Counted from the first letter of the stretch, positions 53,301 through 62,472 are shown. The stretch is DNA of 64,000 bases from Schizochytrium sp. TIO01 (GCA_004764695.1 SMSO01000033.1:2123001-2187000); one strand, 5' to 3'. Made by a program: numbers and translations. The notes: generated by a model from the letters alone, not told the origin.

Positions 53301-56300
53301 GAGGGGAGAAAAATAAGGTGTTCATCTCTGCGCGACTCTGTGTGTATTTTGTCTTGTGGGCTCACTTTACCGCATGCTTCGGCCTGGTAATCGCTGAAGA
53401 AAGTAGTATCGGATCAACGCGAACATCAGTGGCTAGTAAGTACATTGTGGGCATTTATTGGTCTCTCACAACAATTACAACCACTGGGTTTGGAGACATA
53501 GTACCTGATTCAACTCGTGATTCTTTGGTTACAACCACCTTTGCGATCATTGGTATTGCAGTGTACTCCTGCTTGGTGTCATTTATCGGGACTCTATTGA
53601 AGGATACGGAATTCTCAGATCACAATATGACACATCAACGAACTTGTGTGATGGCACTTCTTTTTGATAAAGAGATCTCGATGCATATACAAACAAAGGT
53701 GTCTCAATATTTACAATACGTTGAAGCACGGGATATTCTTGCCTTTCGTAGAGTTCTTGGGATCTCAGAAGACTTGCAGGCCCAAAGGTTTCGTCACTAC
53801 TCTCGGGTAAAGCGAGATAACATCCTCTACAACGTCTCCTCAGTGCCAATTAAGGAAGAAAGTGTGTTGTCAAAAACTAGTCCGCCCTCAAGTCATGACT
53901 TCCTGAATTACTCAACCTTCCTAATAAAAAGTTGCGACCGGACAACTTGTCCCGAGTCATTTGATTCAGATTTTCTTTGTGCTCGGGAACGCGATCAACT
54001 ATTGTTTGATCTGACTAGAGACATTTTAAAGAGCTCAACACTTCTTTCAAATGTTTCTGAAATTTTTCTTCATGAGGCTTGTACCCTATTAGACTACCGA
54101 GTCGTAAGTTGTGGAGATATTGTGATTTCAGAGTCTGACCCAGAATGGAGCTTGTTTTTTCTGTTTCATGGTTCCATGGAAGTAAGGGGCGAGAACGACG
54201 TAAAAATAAGAAACATTGTAGAAGGTCAAGTTTTTGGCGAACAATCTTTTGCCCTAATGTCACATACAATCCGAGAAAACTTTGACAATGATGATCATAT
54301 CAAAACAAAAGATTTCGAAACAGACAGAGAAGAAGACTTTGAAAACCAAGCTGACGCTGCACTTGATCTCAGAACCTCTAGAGGCGGCATGAAAGGAAGA
54401 ACTACTTCAACAACTGATCATAGTCGTGTTATTGCTTTAACACCATGTGAGCTATGGGTCTTGCAGGGTCGTTCTCTCCGATATCTCGAGTCAATGTTTC
54501 CGCAAGATAAGGAAAAGATCATCGCAGCTGAAACAGCCTTGAACATTGTTGAGCATCGCGACACTGTATCAAACAACCTTCGAAGAGGTGGCAAACTTGC
54601 GAAGATGGCGGGTGCAGAAGAACTCGTTGTTGCTCAGCGTAAAGGTCATACTGTCTTTGCAATCAATTCCCGGACTCAACAATGGTGGAAACTTTTGATG
54701 TTTTTCGTGCTGATGTGGAATTTATTCATTTTTCCTTTGGACCTTGCCTTTGCCTGGAGTATGAATTCCCCTGGAAGACCACACATTCTCGAGAACATGC
54801 TTGATGTTTTGCTCATCATCGATGTATTTCTGCGATTAGAGTTCTTCGAACTTGAAATCACCGATGGTGAGCGAATTTCAGATCCCAAAGAATTTAGGCC
54901 GCTTTATCTCCGATCATTGTATGGGATCGCTGATATCATTTCCGCTGTGCCAATTGATCTTTTTGTGGTGGCAGCAGGAAAAGGACTTATTCCCGTCTCA
55001 CGCATCAATAAGCTATTTCGAGCTGTGCGTTTGTTTGACCATGTTTCGTCTCTTGGAAGCCATGTTAAGAATCAAGCACACAAAAGCATTATCACAATCT
55101 CTAAGCTGATATTTGTTTTCTTGCTAGTGGCCCATTGGGAAGGATGTCTTTTTTATTCTGTAGGCATGGCTTCAGTGATCAATGGAGAGGCATCATGGGT
55201 TGATGATAATCATACAGGTTTGTTGCAGCTTCCAGGAGATAACAGTCAACAATCGGAACAAAATAAAGGAGTGGCTTTTATTGACGATAGTAGCAAATGG
55301 TACGAACATTATATTAGTGCATTATATTTCGCAGTCGCCGCTAGCACGTCTGTAGGTTATGGCGATGTGGTACCTGTCTCGCATCTCGAAGTTCTCTATA
55401 CCATTGCTGTCTTGCTCTTTGCGGGTTTGCTGTACGCTGTGATTATTGCTTTTTTGGAAGACATTGTGGCACAATCAGACTTGACCTCTACTTTGTACCA
55501 AAAGAAGGCTGATCTTCTTGGAGCATTTACTCAAATGCATCGCTTACCAAATAAGGTAAAAGCTGGTATTCGCAGCTACCTTTTTCGCATTTGGATGCAC
55601 CAGAAAGGTGTCAAAACAGAGAAAATTCTGAACTATCTGGGCAAGTCTCTCAGAGAGCAGATCACAATTGAAATTGTTGGGGAGCAAAACCTTCGAAAAA
55701 CCCCCGTCATTGGACCATCTCGTCTGTGGCGGTTTCTTGTGCATGATTTTAAATTCGATCGCTATCGCAGAAACTCTCTATTATACTACGCTGGTCAAGA
55801 TGCGGAAAATGTTTTCTTTATTCTGAAAGGTACTGTGGAAATTGTTTCTCCTGACCTTGAAAAGGTATTCTACACAGTTGAAGCAGGAGGGATATCTGGC
55901 ATAGATAGCTTTTTCAGACCGCTTCAACCTGGATATATGGCGTCCGCGCGCTGTAAAGGTAGTTGCGAAGTTGCAATATTGAATCGAAGGGTTATAAATG
56001 AAGCTTTAGCCAACAATCCCCACCTAATGAATCTATTCAAAGAAGAACTGCGTGTATTTCTTAGCAAGCCTAGTCAATTAGAACACACAAAGAGGAACCT
56101 GGACAAGCGCAAACTAACCAAGATGTTTCAAGATGGTGAGGAGCGAGAGAACTCGGGCAAGAGAAAATTTGACCTCAACAACTACATTCTTTTACCGTCA
56201 GACCCTGGCTACACGTTGTTTTATATATTCGTGTTTGCTATCACGATTGTCAACGGAATTATTGTTCCTTTGTGGGCTACTGCCGCAGCGTCTGAGGCTT

Positions 56301-58018
56301 CAACAATTTATACTTCCTCCACGTCATTAGTTTTCGTAATTGTCAATATACTCATGGACATGGTTCTTTGGCTTTTTATTGGCTTGCAACTGACCGTTAT
56401 TGCTCAGGTTAAGAATGGCCAAGTTATGAATACAGTTTCGAGTATTCGACATGAATACATGAGATCAGGGAACTTTGCCATGGATTTAATAGCAACTTTT
56501 CCACTAGACTTCATCGCACTCGCAGCAGGGGCAAGCTTAAGAGTCGTCTTTGCTCTCCGTGTTTTGAGATTGCTCTGGCATCATCATTTACCCGTCATTG
56601 TCAATACATTTAATAATTCGATTGATGCTTCATCTAGTGTTACTATATCAAGCGGGTACAGGCATCTTCTGAAAATTGTTGCGACTGTCATCATTGCCAC
56701 ACATTGGTTAGCATGCGGATATGGACGTTTATTATTATATACACGGGAAGACTACCAGATCGTGAGTATAACAGGCTCCTACATCAATCACCTATATTAT
56801 ACGTTCTACTCCGTCACCACAATTGGATATGGTAATGTGGAAGTCATAGGTGTATCTGAGAAGATTTATGCCATCATGGTTATGGTTGTTGGCTCATTTC
56901 TCTGTAATGCTGGCATTGTCTCAACATTGGTCTCAATTGTTGAAATTGAGGATTCAACTGCTGCTGCAGGTAATCGTCGGAAGGATGCCGCATTGCAAAT
57001 GGCCAACTGCTTCCAGTATCCGGACCACATAAAGAATATCATTCGTACATATTATGATAATATCTCTGAAAAGAATGGCGTAAATGATCAAGAGTGCCTG
57101 GATAGTTTACCATTATCTCTGAAGAGCACGGTCATGGACTTCCTTGCATTTAGTGCTGTTCGAGCTAGTCCAGCGCGGTGCAAGTGTATTTGGGATTTCC
57201 GAGACGGCCTTTTAGTGACCTTAGTTCGAAAGATGCGCATTGAGACGACCATTCCAATGGAGTTGCTTTATAAAGCAAACGAGCCTATGTTCCACGTCAC
57301 AATTGTAATGCAAGGATGTGTCCTTGTCTTTGGTGCTCATGATATTCGTCCCGAAGCTTTGAATCAACTTGCATCATCACCGTCTGCTCAAGAGCGCTCA
57401 CGCAATGGCTCTGTAATTGAAGAATATCTGCCTCCAGAGCAGCGTAGCCTTGAACTATGGAACCCAGGACTCCTTCTCCCTAGTCTAGCATGGGGTGAAG
57501 CATCGCCCGTTACCTTGGTATCAGGAAACTTTTGTGAGATGCTACTATGCGACAAGGATACATATGAAGCTATCGCTGCAATGAGACCTTGCATTGGTGG
57601 TCTATATTCTTCAATTTCAGAGCTATGTGACTCAAAGGAGGACCTGAAACACCTGTGCACATTCGCGAAACGTAGAGTTATCTCTGAGAGTATTGATTTT
57701 GTTCAAGCTGTGAAAGATTACCGGAATGCTCCAAACAATACTACAATTCTGGAAAAGCGTGCACGCGTCATCGTTGATCGTTTCATCCAACCCGAGAGTG
57801 AAGAGTCGATCAATATTAATCCTGAACTTGTGAGCTCGATTGTTGATCGTGTAACAAAAGATCCGAGCCACGAAATATTTGATGAAGCTTATAAAATTGC
57901 AGTATCAAGTCTTGAAAAGGACATCCTACCTCAATTTAAGGCCTCGGAAGAATATGAAAAAATGATTGCAAACATTCATCGAAGATCAGTCTTAGATTTT
58001 TTCCCTGAATCCTTGTAA
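50354..58018 (+). CDS. Four-repeat cyclic-nucleotide-gated-like K+ channel (CNGK-like)
   Basis: One uninterrupted frame encodes 2,554 residues with four channel units in tandem. Each has about six membrane segments, a pore, a C-linker and a CNBD-like domain. Selectivity filters are GYGD (249-252), GFGD (1045-1048), GYGD (1668-1671) and GYGN (2158-2161), so K+ selectivity is expected. Approximate membrane/pore regions are 48-289, 725-1082, 1444-1706 and 1953-2197. Repeats II-IV carry the S5 H-[WF]-x-x-C pattern of CNG/EAG channels, and III and IV the S3 motif with Pro-Asp (VPID, FPLD). CNBD-like regions lie at about 370-575, 1235-1385, 1806-1895 and 2291-2480; only the second keeps an FGE phosphate-cassette motif (1294-1296). 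Repeat II has a long cytoplasmic insertion (about 790-868). This is the architecture of animal CNGK channels. Ligand response is uncertain because the cassettes look degenerate. It should sit in a plasma or ciliary membrane. Its stop faces the esterase stop 175 bases away. Confidence 0.92.
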   Translation: MPLYLQKRRTSSRSVAPSDYDKSQTIRSLLESGGAPLTSESRRNQVFGTFGLFGYVLASSLIPTFITFRDYDTDTKHLAGAVATACIANIIFTIETLASVQFRILFFLQKMKNPITLLTTIPWSLISLAVFGDSIYTHVALSLFILRLGSATVTYWPSFLAMIKRIFPNPPLPIIRLTWLAVVILCIQALTSSTYYFLGTHSTVGSSWIDVDDLRDDNSTRQLEDPSSAGTLRFARSFYYVWQTLLTLGYGDVAPVAAIERVFGLILCLAGVFLMAYMIANLTSFLVNLDSTPAAHRHTVDSVDAFLSAQEIPSVTRKIVRRALDRVWIRSKGLTRKRVFDDLPPALTRKILEFKAQAIISSPLFWEPETRDPCFRVILYLVDKVEPSIFDVGRTIRDPWDMIPYRPGLMWFLMNGTASKRRPKNNRAALRMALGDPATPVRRSFRAQALSKFTTSSHAEAPGQDPGEKYQVNDPRVHPNDMEYAALERSFTNSSAVLWGGTAKGRNLYEPHEDLISEIHDNYPNILLPGRSVGALGFFNVLHCPPPRYVALTRCEILFLNYVDFRRMALLFPEWKMEETSSHVVRAMDDRRRTESDEEPQIVYTPKLPIELDSRIINQLDAECSYSSLAVESDPEDGNSTDDSTGPGDEMKLNHSSDDTLNLSSSLKRSGGATKSKRRTSSKGNPRRASTKIAALMQQQINEKGQQKKGWAKLLARFEHKPGSLIDVTWDCVLAIVFTSYGIFIPIHIAMIVAGIPLPAASLLLGFGAFIGDSIAIASWRLRPILCPRDESDAEKKKSANVTDALILQTSGHRLSGAFISAENRRASRQGSMSRRKSVSTQVALSQGLWSSHQEKLARVRAEMASRVSRVINQALSFAEILLSCLMFITLALSFAIALGNYSNDRQQELRRVMHIMRTPFLIRLFSSGRLIDRLCNHVQMWIAQRKLAEAVRLDDLTPNNTPGDELIAKNRMANSEIEELAGGEKNKVFISARLCVYFVLWAHFTACFGLVIAEESSIGSTRTSVASKYIVGIYWSLTTITTTGFGDIVPDSTRDSLVTTTFAIIGIAVYSCLVSFIGTLLKDTEFSDHNMTHQRTCVMALLFDKEISMHIQTKVSQYLQYVEARDILAFRRVLGISEDLQAQRFRHYSRVKRDNILYNVSSVPIKEESVLSKTSPPSSHDFLNYSTFLIKSCDRTTCPESFDSDFLCARERDQLLFDLTRDILKSSTLLSNVSEIFLHEACTLLDYRVVSCGDIVISESDPEWSLFFLFHGSMEVRGENDVKIRNIVEGQVFGEQSFALMSHTIRENFDNDDHIKTKDFETDREEDFENQADAALDLRTSRGGMKGRTTSTTDHSRVIALTPCELWVLQGRSLRYLESMFPQDKEKIIAAETALNIVEHRDTVSNNLRRGGKLAKMAGAEELVVAQRKGHTVFAINSRTQQWWKLLMFFVLMWNLFIFPLDLAFAWSMNSPGRPHILENMLDVLLIIDVFLRLEFFELEITDGERISDPKEFRPLYLRSLYGIADIISAVPIDLFVVAAGKGLIPVSRINKLFRAVRLFDHVSSLGSHVKNQAHKSIITISKLIFVFLLVAHWEGCLFYSVGMASVINGEASWVDDNHTGLLQLPGDNSQQSEQNKGVAFIDDSSKWYEHYISALYFAVAASTSVGYGDVVPVSHLEVLYTIAVLLFAGLLYAVIIAFLEDIVAQSDLTSTLYQKKADLLGAFTQMHRLPNKVKAGIRSYLFRIWMHQKGVKTEKILNYLGKSLREQITIEIVGEQNLRKTPVIGPSRLWRFLVHDFKFDRYRRNSLLYYAGQDAENVFFILKGTVEIVSPDLEKVFYTVEAGGISGIDSFFRPLQPGYMASARCKGSCEVAILNRRVINEALANNPHLMNLFKEELRVFLSKPSQLEHTKRNLDKRKLTKMFQDGEERENSGKRKFDLNNYILLPSDPGYTLFYIFVFAITIVNGIIVPLWATAAASEASTIYTSSTSLVFVIVNILMDMVLWLFIGLQLTVIAQVKNGQVMNTVSSIRHEYMRSGNFAMDLIATFPLDFIALAAGASLRVVFALRVLRLLWHHHLPVIVNTFNNSIDASSSVTISSGYRHLLKIVATVIIATHWLACGYGRLLLYTREDYQIVSITGSYINHLYYTFYSVTTIGYGNVEVIGVSEKIYAIMVMVVGSFLCNAGIVSTLVSIVEIEDSTAAAGNRRKDAALQMANCFQYPDHIKNIIRTYYDNISEKNGVNDQECLDSLPLSLKSTVMDFLAFSAVRASPARCKCIWDFRDGLLVTLVRKMRIETTIPMELLYKANEPMFHVTIVMQGCVLVFGAHDIRPEALNQLASSPSAQERSRNGSVIEEYLPPEQRSLELWNPGLLLPSLAWGEASPVTLVSGNFCEMLLCDKDTYEAIAAMRPCIGGLYSSISELCDSKEDLKHLCTFAKRRVISESIDFVQAVKDYRNAPNNTTILEKRARVIVDRFIQPESEESININPELVSSIVDRVTKDPSHEIFDEAYKIAVSSLEKDILPQFKASEEYEKMIANIHRRSVLDFFPESL

Positions 58019-58193
58019 AATATGAACTACATAGAATATTATTCGCAATTTTAATCGTTGTTCAACAGCCTTCCCATGGACTAACATAAACTAACTTTTG
58101 GCATTTAAGCGCTCCACCATACTAGATGATTAAGCAGACCATAACCTAAATTTCCTAAACATCGCACGGCTATAGGAGGTTAAGCATCATACT
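58019..58193. other. Short spacer between convergent genes
   Basis: The 175 bases between the two stop codons must hold both 3' ends. AT-rich sequence suitable for polyadenylation is present on both strands, but I cannot assign a signal. Overlapping transcripts are possible. Confidence 0.6.
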
Positions 58194-59984
58194 TTAGTTA
58201 ATTTCATATCCTATGGTATCGAAAACATCGCAAAAGGGCTTGCGAAAGTTGTTGATTGTTTCAAAAGGTATTCCCATGGAGAGAATGGATTGGTTCTGCG
58301 TGGGGTTAAAGTGAGGAAATACTGGCATCGAATACATATTCGATCCCCGAAGCCAAGGATGTTGATGTAACGCATTTGGATCGCCATTTGCAGCAAAATT
58401 GGCCCAAAGAGCTTGCATTTTAGCACTCAGGACCTCCTCTTCTGGTGTGAGAATGGGATGATTCCCGTCAGGTGAGAGAAAAAATGTATTAAAGAGGACA
58501 CTGAGGTCCGTGCCGTGGCAAACATATGGGATACATTCTGGATCTGTCTGATTCTGGATATAAACACTGAATGAATCCAAGTGGTTGTATAGATAGACAT
58601 AAACGGGCTGAGTCTTAGCTACATTAAAGGCAAATGAGCGAATTGAGCAAGTGAAGATGTAGTCCGTACCAATCTGTGCTAGAAAGGGCCGTGTATCCTC
58701 TCTATCATGAGTTTCATTCTCCACAGGTGGCCCATAAGCCTTGAACACCTTGAGAGAATTTTTAACACCAAAAATTGCTAGCATGAATAATTCATAGTCT
58801 AGCTTTGACATAGGCTCAGACGAGGCTTTCCAAATAAATTGCACCGCTTCATTTGCTACACTCCCGATAATAACCGGAACTGGAGCAAGCTTACCTCGAA
58901 TTGCTGCTTCAATAGGAGATAGTGGCAGCTCTACACCATCCACTACAGGCGTCCAAGGCATAAACTGATGCAAAATCATTCCTGGGCGCAAAGGAAATTT
59001 GATTCTCTCCTGTGCAGTGAGCACTACTTCCTCTGAAAGATTCCTCAAACAATCTTCCTCCTCTTCTATAGTTTCCCACCAACGATAACATCCAACATAG
59101 CGCACAAATGATTCGCTCAACATCTGAGACTTACTCTCAGTTTCTGTTGGTAGAGCCACTGGATCTGACATCACAATAGCATGCTGGAAAAGAGACCAGC
59201 TTCGTGGACTTGCAAGGTGAGAAGCTACAGCAAACCCTCCTGCACTTTGTCCAGATATTGTCACCTTGTAAGGGTCGCCACCAAAGGTTTGGATATTCTG
59301 TTGCACCCACCTAAGTAGCATTCTTTGATCCTGCAAATGAAAGTTCCCATGAATTGATCCCCTTTTAGTATATAGACCACCCAATACGCCAAGGCGATAG
59401 TTGAAAGTGACAATGAGCACCTCTTGAGCCGAGGCCCACCGAGATCCATGATAAAGTTTAACCCCTCCCGCTCCTGCAATATAGTTTCCTCCATGTATGA
59501 AAACGATCACTGGAAGAGAAGCTAGAGTGTAGCTTTCTTCTTGATTACGAGGAGTGAAGACATTCACGGTTAGGCAGTCTTCGGAAAATGATTTTGGGCA
59601 AGTCATTTCGGGTCTTGGTAGATCACAGGTCTGAATACATCCAGGGCCAAACTTCTTTGCATCGTAGACGCCCTGTGGAAATTTCTTGGGTGGTTGCGGT
59701 GCAGCAAACCGCAGTGAGCCGAGAGGAGGGGTCGCATAAGGGATGCCTTTATATACACAAGTTGGGAAATCAGCAAACCATTCGCCTCTCACCTCGCCTT
59801 GGCCTTCAAGCAATGCTCTACAAGAATTCGCAAATGCCAAACGGCCTCTTTCTACGACAGTCGTCTCAACCGCTTGCCCTGTTGATACCAGCACGTACAA
59901 AATCAGACTTGTCAAGAACTGCACTACTCTCCAAGCGCGAACAACGACTCCAGAACTGACGCAGAAAAGTCTCCAACAACGCAT
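58194..59984 (-). CDS. Type-B carboxylesterase (cholinesterase-like alpha/beta hydrolase)
   Basis: This gene encodes 596 residues from a true ATG at 59984, in one exon. Residues 19-38 are hydrophobic after a short basic start, which suits a secretion signal or a membrane anchor. The fold signatures are clear: GIPYATPPLGSLRF near the start of the domain, an oxyanion-hole HGG (in FIHGGNY), EDCLTVNVFTP matching the family's EDCL signature, and GQSAGG around the nucleophile Ser247. The other triad members are readable as Glu379 (in ANEAV) and His490 (in CHGTDL). All three are present, so the enzyme should be active on carboxylic esters; the substrate cannot be read from the sequence. The length is normal for the family. 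Cysteines near the N-terminal half are consistent with extracellular disulfides. Confidence 0.93.
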   Translation of the reverse strand: MRCWRLFCVSSGVVVRAWRVVQFLTSLILYVLVSTGQAVETTVVERGRLAFANSCRALLEGQGEVRGEWFADFPTCVYKGIPYATPPLGSLRFAAPQPPKKFPQGVYDAKKFGPGCIQTCDLPRPEMTCPKSFSEDCLTVNVFTPRNQEESYTLASLPVIVFIHGGNYIAGAGGVKLYHGSRWASAQEVLIVTFNYRLGVLGGLYTKRGSIHGNFHLQDQRMLLRWVQQNIQTFGGDPYKVTISGQSAGGFAVASHLASPRSWSLFQHAIVMSDPVALPTETESKSQMLSESFVRYVGCYRWWETIEEEEDCLRNLSEEVVLTAQERIKFPLRPGMILHQFMPWTPVVDGVELPLSPIEAAIRGKLAPVPVIIGSVANEAVQFIWKASSEPMSKLDYELFMLAIFGVKNSLKVFKAYGPPVENETHDREDTRPFLAQIGTDYIFTCSIRSFAFNVAKTQPVYVYLYNHLDSFSVYIQNQTDPECIPYVCHGTDLSVLFNTFFLSPDGNHPILTPEEEVLSAKMQALWANFAANGDPNALHQHPWLRGSNMYSMPVFPHFNPTQNQSILSMGIPFETINNFRKPFCDVFDTIGYEIN

Positions 59985-60429
59985 GTTGCGTAGCAGACCT
60001 AAAACAAGATCCTCACGCTCCTCCCCGTGATTGGTGCATCTAGAGTGTTGTTGATCAGATGGAATTGCTCGCTCTCAAATTGCTTTAGCTTTGGCTGCGA
60101 GAGAGAGAGAAGATCTGTCGGACCAAAATACTAGCACCTATTATGTAGACACCTACCTAATAATCCATAACACACACCCAAATAGGATCTAATAGTAAAG
60201 GTAAGTTCCTACTTCTATTGGTTAAGCAATACCGTTCAAGACCAAAAGTGTTGGTCTACATGTGGCGCTCTTCAGTTCCTGCCTTCTCACTAAAAGTTCG
60301 TGGTATAGTGCTACTGAAGAAAGGCAGGTAATCATTAGTAAATGGATAAAAGAAGATAAAGAAATACTGTGCAAATCTGCACATCCCATTTAGGAAAGCA
60401 AATATTCGTAATTATTTCATCATATTTAT
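59985..60429. other. Spacer between two minus-strand genes
   Basis: This stretch should contain the promoter of the esterase and the 3' end of importin-alpha. A GA dinucleotide tract lies near 60099-60112. I see no gene and no clear core promoter element. Confidence 0.5.
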
Positions 60430-62472
60430 TTAATGCATGTCCATAAAAGTTCCGAAGCCACATTCCTGCAGAGTTCGTTGGCTGGTTTCCCTTTGGTTAA
60501 GTGTTCCTGGGGGCGCTTGAGACCCTGCAGCAGCTTCTTGGGCCAAGAGCCAAGCGGGTTTAAGAAGATGTGCTCCCCGCCCACGACCAGCTGTGGCTGG
60601 TGGTGCACTGGGCGCACTTGCCGGTGTCATCGGGGTACTCAGGTCTGTATTAAAGCGAAACATGTTTGTCCCTTCTTCTGGCATGGGAATCCCATCTTGC
60701 GCAGCCTCGGATTCCTCCTCGTCTTCACAATCAACCCCAAAAAATTTATCCACAAGACGGTGGGCGCGATATGACAGCTCGGAGTGAGCAGGTGGGTACT
60801 GTTGCATTTCGATGTATTCAAGCCCATCAATTCCTTCGTAATCTAAAACAAGCTGCTTCCCTGAGCGACCACCAAGCCGGCTCGCTGCAAAGGGATTACT
60901 GAGGCGCACAAGCACCATTTCTACAAAATCAAGTGCACGATAAACGAGCTCTAGATCAGGTGCTTTAAGAAATGAAATTGCATTTTCCAGCACTGCAGGC
61001 TCGGTTTCTGTATTGAGAACACCGATAAGAATGGACTCATCATCACGGTTTACAAGGTTCACCATCGCTGTCGCGGCCGCGTTAATGTGCTCGGCACGAT
61101 AGTGTGTAAAATACATACAAATCGGTTTGGCAAAGCGTGCTACAAGCTCCTTTGCCACAGCAACCTCTTCTGGTGGGGGCGAGTCCATACGAGGCTTGGT
61201 GTTCAAGGTGAGCAAGTTAGCCACAGTCCAAAGAGCTTCGTTGGCTTGGCGCGCTGGAGCACCATCCGCGAGCATTCGTTGAAGGGCGTCGAGGAAGCCA
61301 GGTTGCTGGCAAACTAAAACCACAAGCGAGGTCTGCTGACCAGGGCGATTCATACGCAGTGGAACCAGGTTAGACAGAGCGCGAAGCGCCGGAACGCAAA
61401 TAGACAGCTGGCCTTCGCAGCCTGTGAAAATGCGCACAAGGTAGTTGAGAACTTTCTGGTGCACCATGATAATGCAAAGGTGCGGTTCTTTGGCGCTAAG
61501 GAATGTGATCGTCCACAGAACTTCAACTATCATAAGGCCAGCCTCAGACTGTGGCCCTGATTGGATTGCCACTTCCGTAAAGTTTTCCAGCAATTCCACA
61601 AGAGCCAAGTGCGCTGCGGCGGAGAAAAAGGCCTTTCCAGAGGTGTTGTTCCCGCGCGCGAGGTTACAAAGCGCCCAAGCTGCAGTGCGCTTTATGCGAA
61701 GGTCCGAAACATTCACTGGTTCACGGAGCAGCACAACCAAATGGGGAATGAGACCAAGTTCCTGAAGTTTCTCGCGAATGCCTTGATCGTCGGCCGCCAT
61801 ATTTCCAAGTGCCCATGCAGCTTGCTCCTGAAGTCTCTTCCGACCACGCATCACAAGCGTAGCCAGTGCATTTGCAGCGCAGACTGTAGATGTGGTCTGC
61901 TCCGAGTTTCCAGAGGCCAAGTTCGTGATGCACCAGGTAGCATCAAGGATAGTATCCTCGCTAAAAACATTTTCTGAGTCCTGCAGAATTGGCAAAAGCC
62001 TCCTTGCAAGTTGCTTTTCCGTGCATAATTGCATCACAACGTCGTTCGTAACACAAAAATCCCCATTAGGGCTCAAGTCGACGTCGAAGGTGTCTCCAGG
62101 CGCAAATGAAAGCCATGTGCGTAAATTTGAGATTGCAAGAGCTGCTTTCGTCGGGACCAAGACATCTTCAATGGCCTGTGAAACTTGATCTGCAGTATAT
62201 CCAGGGTGCATCTCGCCGTTAGAGCTTGATTTCTCAAGAGCCTTGCGACGTTTGGCTTGTGCCACAACGCCGCGTTGGCGTTTACGAATTTCGACGGATC
62301 GCCTCACCCGGCCTTCACGAGCTAGAGAAGTATCCAAAGACTTGCGAAACGAGCTCCTGCCAGAACTTCCTGGAGTTCCAAGTTCTGCGTCAAATGTACC
62401 GCTTCCGCGGCTTCGAAAGGAGCCACTCTCGCCGCCTTGGAGGTTATCAAAATGGAGACCTTGAAAGCTCAT
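60430..62472 (-). CDS. Importin subunit alpha (karyopherin alpha)
   Basis: This gene encodes 680 residues. The frame is open eight codons further upstream but the first ATG is at 62472. An Arg/Lys-rich segment at about residues 55-82 fits the importin-beta-binding domain. From about 120 to 560 there are ARM repeats with the Trp/Asn pattern that grips classical nuclear localisation signals: WCITNLASG, WALGNMAAD, WALCNLARG, LWTITFLSA, LRALSNLV and LWTVANLL. Near 560-590 the sequence GIDGLEYIEMQQ followed by a KFFG block matches the last ARM repeat of importin-alpha, then comes an acidic stretch (DCEDEEESE). The protein is longer than the usual 520-550 residues because of a roughly 50-residue Ser/Gly/Arg-rich N-terminus and a low-complexity C-terminal tail of about 80. 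It would carry cargo with importin-beta through nuclear pores. Confidence 0.9.
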   Translation of the reverse strand: MSFQGLHFDNLQGGESGSFRSRGSGTFDAELGTPGSSGRSSFRKSLDTSLAREGRVRRSVEIRKRQRGVVAQAKRRKALEKSSSNGEMHPGYTADQVSQAIEDVLVPTKAALAISNLRTWLSFAPGDTFDVDLSPNGDFCVTNDVVMQLCTEKQLARRLLPILQDSENVFSEDTILDATWCITNLASGNSEQTTSTVCAANALATLVMRGRKRLQEQAAWALGNMAADDQGIREKLQELGLIPHLVVLLREPVNVSDLRIKRTAAWALCNLARGNNTSGKAFFSAAAHLALVELLENFTEVAIQSGPQSEAGLMIVEVLWTITFLSAKEPHLCIIMVHQKVLNYLVRIFTGCEGQLSICVPALRALSNLVPLRMNRPGQQTSLVVLVCQQPGFLDALQRMLADGAPARQANEALWTVANLLTLNTKPRMDSPPPEEVAVAKELVARFAKPICMYFTHYRAEHINAAATAMVNLVNRDDESILIGVLNTETEPAVLENAISFLKAPDLELVYRALDFVEMVLVRLSNPFAASRLGGRSGKQLVLDYEGIDGLEYIEMQQYPPAHSELSYRAHRLVDKFFGVDCEDEEESEAAQDGIPMPEEGTNMFRFNTDLSTPMTPASAPSAPPATAGRGRGAHLLKPAWLLAQEAAAGSQAPPGTLNQRETSQRTLQECGFGTFMDMH

